Of a DNA stretch of 19,453 bases, positions 7,487 to 13,809 are shown one piece after another. The stretch lies in the NCBI GenBank assembly GCA_017459225.1, contig JAFUDL010000546.1, positions 1 to 19,453 on the forward strand. The letters are read 5' to 3'. This DNA is from Kiritimatiellia bacterium (GTDB taxonomy: Bacteria > Verrucomicrobiota > Kiritimatiellia > RFP12 > UBA1067). Numbering within the stretch: position 1 is the first letter of the stretch; the number at the start of each line of letters is the position of its first letter. Made by a program: the position numbers and the translations under genes. Below the pieces are notes generated by a model. That model had not been told where the DNA came from and ran no database searches. It worked only from the letters and a program-made list of their open reading frames with translations.

Positions 7487-7574
7487 GTCCACTCCGCCAG
7501 CCGACTTGCCGGATTCTTCTCTAAAATCGACTGCTGTAATCCTTTCTGCTGCTCCTTGATTTGACGACGCAGAC

Positions 7575-7583
7575 ATTATACCA
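7575..7583 (-). promoter_or_regulatory. Extended -10 promoter of the phosphotransferase operon
   Basis: The minus strand reads TGG then TATAAT (-10 at 7575-7580), a perfect extended -10 element (TGnTATAAT). It is preceded by a run of eight T. No good -35 is present: TTCTAG is the best at 17 bp spacing, but extended -10 promoters tolerate that. Transcription would start near 7568 and leave a leader of about 80 nt before the Stealth B start at 7486. It separates the six-gene unit from the algI-like gene, which ends 18 bp upstream of the element. Confidence 0.6.
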
Positions 7584-7597
7584 AAAAAAAGTAGTCT

Positions 7598-9022
7598 CTA
7601 GAAGTTGAAGTAGATGAACGGGTTGTGCGCATTCATCACGAGGCACGACACGCTGACGACGAACAACGCGAACTGGACGGCGTAGCCGACCGCCACAAGC
7701 CACACGCCAGAAAGGCACCGCGCTTTGAGAATCGGCGCAGAACCGATGACCGCGCACGCGAGCGGCACCAGCATCTCGCGGCTCCAGAAGATCGCCGCGC
7801 CGTCCACAAGCGGCACCGCGCCGAACATCGCCGCGAGATGGCTCCCCGCCGCGCCGATCGACGACGCGCGGAATAGCACCCAGCCCAACACGACCATCAC
7901 CATCGTGAACGGCTGGTAGAAGAGGCGCAGCACGAAGGAACCCTCGACCTTCTGTACCCAGCCAGACAACTTTTCGCCAGCGATCAGCACACCGTACAGA
8001 CAACCCCACAGGATGAACGTCCAGTTCGCGCCGTGCCAGAGTCCGGTGAGAAACCAGACGACTGCGAGGTTGAAGACGAGTCGGCCCTTGCCCACACGGC
8101 TCCCGCCAAGCGGGAAATACACGTAGTCGCGGAACCACGAGCCAAGCGACATGTGCCAGCGCCGCCAGAACTCCGTCACCGTCTTCGAGATGTACGGGTA
8201 GTTGAAGTTCTCGAGAAAGTTGAAGCCGAACATCTTGCCGAGGCCGATGGCCATGTCGGAGTAGCCGCTGAAGTCGAAGTAGATCTGGAGCGTGTAGCAG
8301 ACGGCGCCGAGCCACGCGAACGCGACGGAGCCTGGCGCGCCGGCGAACGACTTGTCCGCCACCTCCGCCATCAGGTTCGCGAGCAGCATCTTCTTGTTGA
8401 AGCCCACGACGAAGCGGAAGACGCCCGCCGTGAACTGGTCCCACGTGGTGCGGCGCGCCGCCAGTTGGTCACGCACCGTGGTGTAGCGCACGATCGGGCC
8501 TGCGATGAGCTGCGGGAAGAGCGCGATGTAGAGCGCGAGGATCAGCGGGTTGCGCTGCGCCTTCTCGCCGCGCGAGACGTCCACGACGTAGCTCAGCGCC
8601 TGGAACGTGAAGAACGAGATGCCGATCGGCAGGAGGAAACTCGTCTGCGGAATCGCGCCCTGCCAGGACGGGAACCACGCGCGGAGCGTCGCCGTGACGA
8701 AGTTGCAGTATTTCCACACGCCAATGAGCGCGAGGTTGCCCGCAACCGCAATCCAAAGCGCGGCTTTGGCGGGGAATGGGGAATGGGGAACGGTAGGGTC
8801 ACGCGTCCCGCGTGACCGTTCGATCACGAGCGCGGCCACGTAGTTGAACACGATGGAGGCGAGCATCGCGAACACAAACTTCGGCTCGCCCCAGGCGTAG
8901 AAGCCAAGGCTCGCCGCGAGCAGGAAGTAGTTCTTCAGGTTCCACTTGAACGGCAGCACGTAGTACACCGCCAGCACGAGCGGCAGGAAGAGAAAGAGGA
9001 ACTCGACGGACGTGAACAACAT
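7598..9022 (-). CDS. MBOAT membrane-bound O-acyltransferase, AlgI type
   Basis: This 474-residue multi-pass membrane protein is of the alginate O-acetylation AlgI type. It begins MLFTSVEFLFLFLPLVLAVY and carries IGISFFTFQALSYVVDV (133-149), IYFDFSGYSDMAIGLGKMFG (247-266), EFWRRWHMSLGSWFRDYVYF (284-303) with H290, and TGLWHGANWTF (326-336) with the near-invariant MBOAT His (H330). AlgI-type enzymes pass acetyl groups across the inner membrane for O-acetylation of an exported glycan. The SGNH-type DHHW gene upstream is the usual partner, ending 3 bp before this ATG. GAGG lies just upstream of the start. Residues 69-84, after VIER, are a hydrophilic segment encoded by a palindrome plus a 7-bp repeat, which is not expected at that position between two membrane helices. 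Confidence 0.93.
   Translation of the reverse strand: MLFTSVEFLFLFLPLVLAVYYVLPFKWNLKNYFLLAASLGFYAWGEPKFVFAMLASIVFNYVAALVIERSRGTRDPTVPHSPFPAKAALWIAVAGNLALIGVWKYCNFVTATLRAWFPSWQGAIPQTSFLLPIGISFFTFQALSYVVDVSRGEKAQRNPLILALYIALFPQLIAGPIVRYTTVRDQLAARRTTWDQFTAGVFRFVVGFNKKMLLANLMAEVADKSFAGAPGSVAFAWLGAVCYTLQIYFDFSGYSDMAIGLGKMFGFNFLENFNYPYISKTVTEFWRRWHMSLGSWFRDYVYFPLGGSRVGKGRLVFNLAVVWFLTGLWHGANWTFILWGCLYGVLIAGEKLSGWVQKVEGSFVLRLFYQPFTMVMVVLGWVLFRASSIGAAGSHLAAMFGAVPLVDGAAIFWSREMLVPLACAVIGSAPILKARCLSGVWLVAVGYAVQFALFVVSVSCLVMNAHNPFIYFNF
8771..8793 (+). repeat. 7-bp tandem repeat inside the algI-like gene
   Basis: GGGGAAT GGGGAAT GGGGAAC GG gives about 3.3 copies of a heptad within coding sequence. On the coding strand it supplies the TVPHSPFP part of an unusual hydrophilic insertion (roughly residues 77-84). 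It sits directly beside the palindrome at 8797-8817. Confidence 0.85.
8797..8817 (+). repeat. Perfect 9-bp inverted repeat inside the algI-like gene
   Basis: GGTCACGCG (8797-8805), a TCC spacer and CGCGTGACC (8809-8817) form a perfect hairpin-capable palindrome in coding sequence. It encodes residues 69-75 (RSRGTRD). Together with the neighbouring heptad repeat it makes a compact unit of about 47 bp that keeps the reading frame open. Confidence 0.85.
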
Positions 9023-9025
9023 GGT

Positions 9026-10198
9026 CTACCTCAGCTCTCCGTAGTCGAACAGCACCGGACGGCGTTTCTTCGGGCCCACAAGCATGTCCGCGCCGAATGC
9101 GGACGGATTGTTCATCTGCAGAACAAGATCCGGCTTGAATGACTCCACAAATCCCGCCACCGTCTCGCCTGGCTCGAAGCGCCTCTGGTCAAGAACGAGA
9201 ATATCCGAAACGACCGTTGAAAGCATTGCCTCAAGCGGACGGACAAAGCTGTCGCCGACAATCATCAACCGGCACTTGAGAGGCGCGTTTGGATTCTCGT
9301 GCCTTGCCACGCCATACGTGCTGCCGATGTACAGAAGAGAGTATGCATCGGTGCGGAATGCGCCTTTCCCGCCCCGATGTATCTTTCCAGAACGCCACAT
9401 GACGGTGTCGCGGAAGTCTCCGGCAAGATTGATTTTTGTCGAAGGGATTGTCATTGACATGTTCGTCTTGAAACGCGGCGTGTACACGAAAAGGTCATCT
9501 AGCCCGCCGAACACCCGCCCGGTGCGCCTCGTCTTCGTGCCCAGAAAACACTGCGGCCACACCTCGCGATTCCATGCGTCCGCCGAGATGAACGGGACAA
9601 GCGTGGCAGGATCGGCGCCGACTTTCCTGGCGATCTCCGGCGCAAGCATGCCAAAGACCTTGAACACGGCATCGTTGTTCCAGTGGTGGTCGGTTTTGTA
9701 GAAGTACCGTTCCACATCCTCCGACGATGAGGTGAATTCCGCACGAAGATCGAGTGTCTTCACACCGCTGTCGGCAAGTGCCGATAGGATCGCATTGGCC
9801 TTTGCATTGGCGTTCTGGACTAGACAGCTCGGCATCATCGTGCCTTCCATGTCGATCTTCATTGGAAGCTGCACATAGAGAAATGGCGCGCCGCGTGCGG
9901 CAAGCCATTGCGAGAACGCGGCCACATTCTTCGCAACTGATGCCGTGACACCACTTCCGTGGTATTCAGATAGCAGCATCCCCTCAGAGGTTCGATAGAC
10001 GGTATTGCAGAATCTTCTGCCGATCAACCGATGCGCGCCGCCGTTCAGCTCCACGAACCAGCGCTTGAGCGGGAATGCCTCCGCAAGGGCGTGTATTGGC
10101 ATATGCCGCGCCTTGCGCGCAAGCAACGGACCGAACACGGAAAGCATGGCGAGGAACGCCACGGCGAAAAGGCAATGAGATGTCTTGACGAGGTTCAT
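9026..10198 (-). CDS. DHHW-family SGNH-like protein (AlgJ/AlgX type)
   Basis: This 390-residue protein has one N-terminal hydrophobic segment (about 8-27), fitting a signal anchor with the rest periplasmic. It carries the DHHW signature YKTDHHWNND (167-176) with the predicted catalytic Asp/His, and IVGDSFVRPL (313-322) with the predicted catalytic Ser (S317). AlgJ and AlgX of this family hand acetyl groups delivered by AlgI to the polysaccharide. The gene lies just upstream of the AlgI-type gene with a 3-bp gap, supporting a two-component O-acetylation step. No clear Shine-Dalgarno is visible before the ATG at 10198, so the start is less certain than the function. Confidence 0.88.
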   Translation of the reverse strand: MNLVKTSHCLFAVAFLAMLSVFGPLLARKARHMPIHALAEAFPLKRWFVELNGGAHRLIGRRFCNTVYRTSEGMLLSEYHGSGVTASVAKNVAAFSQWLAARGAPFLYVQLPMKIDMEGTMMPSCLVQNANAKANAILSALADSGVKTLDLRAEFTSSSEDVERYFYKTDHHWNNDAVFKVFGMLAPEIARKVGADPATLVPFISADAWNREVWPQCFLGTKTRRTGRVFGGLDDLFVYTPRFKTNMSMTIPSTKINLAGDFRDTVMWRSGKIHRGGKGAFRTDAYSLLYIGSTYGVARHENPNAPLKCRLMIVGDSFVRPLEAMLSTVVSDILVLDQRRFEPGETVAGFVESFKPDLVLQMNNPSAFGADMLVGPKKRRPVLFDYGELR

Positions 10199-10214
10199 GT
10201 CACGCTATGATTAT

Positions 10215-11234
10215 TCAACGCCTTCTCCCGAAGATACGCCTCAATATGTAGCGCACGCACCCACGGATCGAATTGGGCCTGTTTCTGCGGTCGATCGCGA
10301 GAGGGCGACTGGCCGATACAAAAAAAGCGGCAAGCTTTCCGCCATCGTCCGAGTCCATGCACAGTTTCGCAAGTTCGTCAGGTTCGATTCTGTCGGCCCA
10401 TTTCATGAGAGTTGCGTGAAGCCTGCGCAGATACCAGACTGCAGACGGATGGCCTGCAACCGCATCGGCCTTGAACGGCGGGAATGAGCACAGCGCTATC
10501 ACGACGTTCAGCGTACTGAGGAAATGAATCTTCTCGGTGTTGACAGACGTTGTGATGGATCCTGCGCGCACTCGCCGCCTGTAGTACCTGCAGTCTAGGG
10601 CGCAAGCGCGCGCCGAGTTGTACAGGCTTGCCGTGGTGAAGTAGTTGTCGCCGTGGAACGGCGCCTCCGGGAACGTGCAGTTCTCAGCCCAGACCGCGCT
10701 GCGGCGTGTGATGCGCATCGGAGGACCAGGGAAATAGCACTTCGCACGGCATAGTTCCCTGAATAGATCCGCGCCGGTCATCACCTTGCCACACACCGAC
10801 GCGTCAAGCGCATACGCCTCGACGAAGCGCTCTCGGTAACTTTCGAGCGAAGCCTCGTCGCCATTGTCAGAGAAGACGTCCGCCGTGAACACGATCTCGT
10901 CCAGACGCTCCATGTCCGCGCGGTCCACGAGCTCCTTCAGCGCATTTGTCTTCAGTTCGTCGTCGGCATCCATGAAATACACATACTCACCGGATGCGAG
11001 GGCGAGTCCCTCGCGACGTGCCTTGTATGCCCCCACGTGGTCCGTCGAGAGAAGCCGTATTCGGGAATCACGTTTCGCATATTCGGCGAGAATCGCCGCC
11101 GTATTGTCTGTTGAACCGTCGTCAATGCAGAACACCTCGATGTCGCGAAGCGTCTGCCCAAGGATTGAATCAAGGCATCCCCTCAAATACTTGCCGGCAT
11201 CGTATGCCGGAATGATCACAGACACTTTATGCAT
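10215..11234 (-). CDS. Family 2 glycosyltransferase (GT-A fold)
   Basis: This 339-residue protein starts with the classic GT2 pattern VSVIIPAYDAGKYLRGCLDS (4-23), then EVFCIDDGSTDNT (33-45) and the DxD metal motif FMDADDE (87-93). Such enzymes transfer a sugar from a nucleotide-sugar donor at the cytoplasmic face of the membrane. The C-terminal half is less conserved and ends in a basic tail. The ATG overlaps the stop of the GT4 gene by 8 bp, and AAGGAG lies 11 bp upstream, slightly far. It is followed 16 bp later by the DHHW gene. The donor and linkage cannot be predicted. Confidence 0.9.
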   Translation of the reverse strand: MHKVSVIIPAYDAGKYLRGCLDSILGQTLRDIEVFCIDDGSTDNTAAILAEYAKRDSRIRLLSTDHVGAYKARREGLALASGEYVYFMDADDELKTNALKELVDRADMERLDEIVFTADVFSDNGDEASLESYRERFVEAYALDASVCGKVMTGADLFRELCRAKCYFPGPPMRITRRSAVWAENCTFPEAPFHGDNYFTTASLYNSARACALDCRYYRRRVRAGSITTSVNTEKIHFLSTLNVVIALCSFPPFKADAVAGHPSAVWYLRRLHATLMKWADRIEPDELAKLCMDSDDGGKLAAFFVSASRPLAIDRRNRPNSIRGCVRYILRRIFGRRR

Positions 11235-12561
11235 GATCGCATTTTCTCCTTGTTGGTGCCGAACCGGGACATAACACCCGCTTCAGAAAGGTTTTAACGC
11301 GCGACAGCACGCTCCGACGCGGCCTTCTGGACTCACGCAGCAGATTCCTGTAGAGCCGCCTTCCCTCGCAAGCGTGCACAAAAAACGAATTGATCGCTGC
11401 AGTGAACAACCTCACGTCTTTGCATTCACGCGTTTCGTCTCTTCCGGAAAGAACGTCGACGAACAGCTCCCGATATGCACGCCCCTGGTCAAAGGCCGCA
11501 AACCGCACATATGCCTCGCGGGCCGCCTGGCTCGCACACCGCAGCGAATCGGGATTCTCCAGAAACGACACGACTGCGGCGGCCGCGGACTCAATATCCT
11601 CCTGCTCGACTGCGCTATATGCATTTTCGACATTGCACAGCTCTACCGAATCCAACCTATAGCCCACCACTGGCACGCCGGCCGCATAAGCCTCAGCCAC
11701 GACACCCGGGAACCCTTCCATGGCCGAAGTGAACAGTAGCAGATCAGCACCAGCCAGTTCCTGCCAGACGTCCTTTACGCTGCCAGACATCTGCACCGCA
11801 CCGCGAAGAGACGGGTTCTGTTTCAGGAAATCACGCACCTCCGCCTCTGCGGGTCCGTCGCCAAGCATAGTCAACGTGGCATCAGGGAATCTCTTCCGGA
11901 CAATGCCAAGGATCCTCACTGCGTCAAGCGGACGCTTGACAAAAGAATCAAATCTTCCTATCCAAATAAGGGAATACCCCGAATGCGACCTGCGGCAGAA
12001 ACCCGGCGGCACGTCCCTAACAGGATTAGGAATATAGCGCGCGCGTATGCCCAGCGCACGGAAGAACACCTCGTCCACACGCGACATGGCTATGAGCGCA
12101 TCCGCTTCCCTGAAAGCGGCGAATTGGGTCTTCACGTCGAAATTCACCTCTTTGCGAGCAAAGAAATTAGTACCCGCGCTATGGCAGTGCACAACCGCCT
12201 TGCAGCCTGTTGAATGCACAAGCGCGATCTCCTCCGGCAGAAGGCGGCTGAAATACGAGTGGAAGACAATAACGTCTATCTTGTACTTCTCAATCGCCTC
12301 CTTCATCAAAGCGCGGCGACGTTCGGCCTGTTCCACGTTGGACCACGTTCCCAGGCAGATGCGTTCGACTCCGCCGGGCACCTGATAGAAATCATTCTCC
12401 GCAGAATACGCTGTCAGCAGGACGATGCGCGCACCTATTCTGGAAAGCACATCAACAAGCGTTAGTACGATGCGTTCAAGCCCCCCCATTCGGAATGCGT
12501 TTACGACCAGGCCGATTGTGAGAATCGCCTTTCCGCAGACATCTTTAACGTCAGGCTCCAT
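11227..12561 (-). CDS. Family 4 glycosyltransferase (GT-B fold)
   Basis: This 444-residue GT-B enzyme has the N-terminal GGLERIVLTL segment (26-35), WIGRFDSFVKRPLDAV (200-215) opening the donor domain, GDGPAEAEV (234-242) and an E-x7-E nucleotide-sugar motif in MEGFPGVVAEAYAAGVPVVG (281-300; E282 and E290). It is a retaining transferase, probably acting on a lipid-linked glycan. The basic C-terminal tail after about residue 395 is longer than usual for the family and may bind membrane lipid. GGGGAGGG precedes the ATG, which overlaps the KpsC-like gene by 11 bp. Base composition here looks somewhat more A/T-rich than in flanking genes, by eye. Confidence 0.9.
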   Translation of the reverse strand: MEPDVKDVCGKAILTIGLVVNAFRMGGLERIVLTLVDVLSRIGARIVLLTAYSAENDFYQVPGGVERICLGTWSNVEQAERRRALMKEAIEKYKIDVIVFHSYFSRLLPEEIALVHSTGCKAVVHCHSAGTNFFARKEVNFDVKTQFAAFREADALIAMSRVDEVFFRALGIRARYIPNPVRDVPPGFCRRSHSGYSLIWIGRFDSFVKRPLDAVRILGIVRKRFPDATLTMLGDGPAEAEVRDFLKQNPSLRGAVQMSGSVKDVWQELAGADLLLFTSAMEGFPGVVAEAYAAGVPVVGYRLDSVELCNVENAYSAVEQEDIESAAAAVVSFLENPDSLRCASQAAREAYVRFAAFDQGRAYRELFVDVLSGRDETRECKDVRLFTAAINSFFVHACEGRRLYRNLLRESRRPRRSVLSRVKTFLKRVLCPGSAPTRRKCDHA

Positions 12562-13798
12562 TCCCTGCCCTCCCCGTCTTCTGGAATGCGGCGTATTCCT
12601 CGCGTATGGCGATAAGGTTGTCTATCGCCCAATCTATGTCGCACGGAGACCCAGTTTTGACATCCACCCAATGCGTATAGAGCACATAGAAGATGTAGAA
12701 CACCTCTTCAAGCGTGCGCGTGTTCGTGCGGGCATGCTTCTTCTGAGCATCATGCGTCAATCCCCATCCCGCGTAGAACGGCATTCCGTACACGTGCACT
12801 TCCTTGCCCGCCATCAACGCCTCGAAGCCAAACTGTGTTGAACATACGTACACCTTGTCAACGACTTCCAGCAACGAGTACGGGTTGATCGGCATCGTGA
12901 CGCGAAATACGTTCCCCTCCTCCTTGACGTTGTCGTAGTACCCAAGCACGCGGCCGGTCATGGTGTCCGGGTGGGTCTTCACAAGAATGTCGCAGTCTGG
13001 ATTCTCACGCTTCGCATCTTCGAGCATATCGGCGAAGGTCTTGTCGCTGCCCCATCCCTTGCGGATGGCGAAGTCGCCGTAGGACTGGTCAACAACGAGA
13101 ACCTTGCGCCGTCCAGGACGCCCCACCTCTGGCGTGAAGATCGGCTGGTGGTTGTACTTGGTGAGCTTTGCGCCCACAATCCTGTCTATGAGCCGGCGCG
13201 CCTCTGCACGCTGCTCCGGCGTGACGATCAACGACCTGTCGTTCAGCATCAGCTCCACGGTGCTGGTGCGCGTGGCGTCGAAGTAGAATCCGCGAGTGTC
13301 GAAGATGACGGAGCATCCCTGCCTGTACTGCGGCGGTGTGTTCGTGTTCGCCCACGTGTCGGCGCTGCGCAGGAAGCTGTCTTCGCACAGAACGGGAATG
13401 CCGCCAGTCCTTGCGCAAGTCAGAGCCGACACCACATTGCTCCACGACCGTCCGAATCCCCAGAAGAAGCAGTAGTCAGGCTTCGTCTCGGAGTTCTCCA
13501 CGAAGGTCACGCCCGGCAGCGCGCGCATGACGGCCTGGTATTTGTAGCCATAGACGCCGGTCCCGGCGAGGGACGGGGAGAAGTCTACGTCCTTCCCGCC
13601 GAACTCGTCAAGCAGCGAAGGCATCGAAAGTACGACAAGTTTTTCAGCCGCCTCGCGCCATTCCGTCGCCGTTGCGCCCGAAACCCTGCGCTTCTTGAAC
13701 TGGGCCGCCGTCTCGATTCCAAACAGGCGGCACAGACTCCTTCCCGCCGCAAGGCGTATACGCTCAAGCACTCCGATCTTCCTGCCTTTCTCCTCCAT
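12551..13798 (-). CDS. KpsC/LipB-like capsule polysaccharide transferase, single module
   Basis: This 415-residue protein has the signature of one KpsC module: LCEDSFLRSAD (137-147), GFYFDATRTSTVELML (170-185), VVDQSYGDFAIRKGWGSDKT (235-254), ILVKTHPDTMTGR (271-283), and STQFGFEALMAGK (320-332) followed by GMPFYAGWGLTHD (338-350). Bacterial KpsC and KpsS are beta-Kdo transferases that build the poly-Kdo linker of group 2 capsules. KpsC proper is usually about 670 residues with two such modules, so this is a half-size form. AAAGGAG lies 7 bp before the ATG, and an 11-bp gap follows the pyruvyl transferase gene. It may place Kdo or a related sugar in the repeat unit rather than a lipid linker, because a flippase and no ABC exporter is seen nearby. 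Confidence 0.85.
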   Translation of the reverse strand: MEEKGRKIGVLERIRLAAGRSLCRLFGIETAAQFKKRRVSGATATEWREAAEKLVVLSMPSLLDEFGGKDVDFSPSLAGTGVYGYKYQAVMRALPGVTFVENSETKPDYCFFWGFGRSWSNVVSALTCARTGGIPVLCEDSFLRSADTWANTNTPPQYRQGCSVIFDTRGFYFDATRTSTVELMLNDRSLIVTPEQRAEARRLIDRIVGAKLTKYNHQPIFTPEVGRPGRRKVLVVDQSYGDFAIRKGWGSDKTFADMLEDAKRENPDCDILVKTHPDTMTGRVLGYYDNVKEEGNVFRVTMPINPYSLLEVVDKVYVCSTQFGFEALMAGKEVHVYGMPFYAGWGLTHDAQKKHARTNTRTLEEVFYIFYVLYTHWVDVKTGSPCDIDWAIDNLIAIREEYAAFQKTGRAGNGA

Positions 13799-13809
13799 GC
13801 CGACTCCTT

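Noticed and set aside
6527..7564. Plus-strand frame of 345 codons opposite Stealth B
   Set aside because: Antisense shadow of a conserved gene with low-complexity composition and no domain signature.
7487..7576. N-terminal extension of Stealth B starting at the ATG at 7576
   Set aside because: That ATG is the end of a TATAAT promoter box, the added residues match no Stealth feature, and the ATG at 7486 has a GGAG site just upstream.
7521..8444. Minus-strand frame of 307 codons overlapping algI and the intergenic promoter
   Set aside because: It is an out-of-frame reading of the AlgI-type gene with Arg/Gly-rich junk composition.
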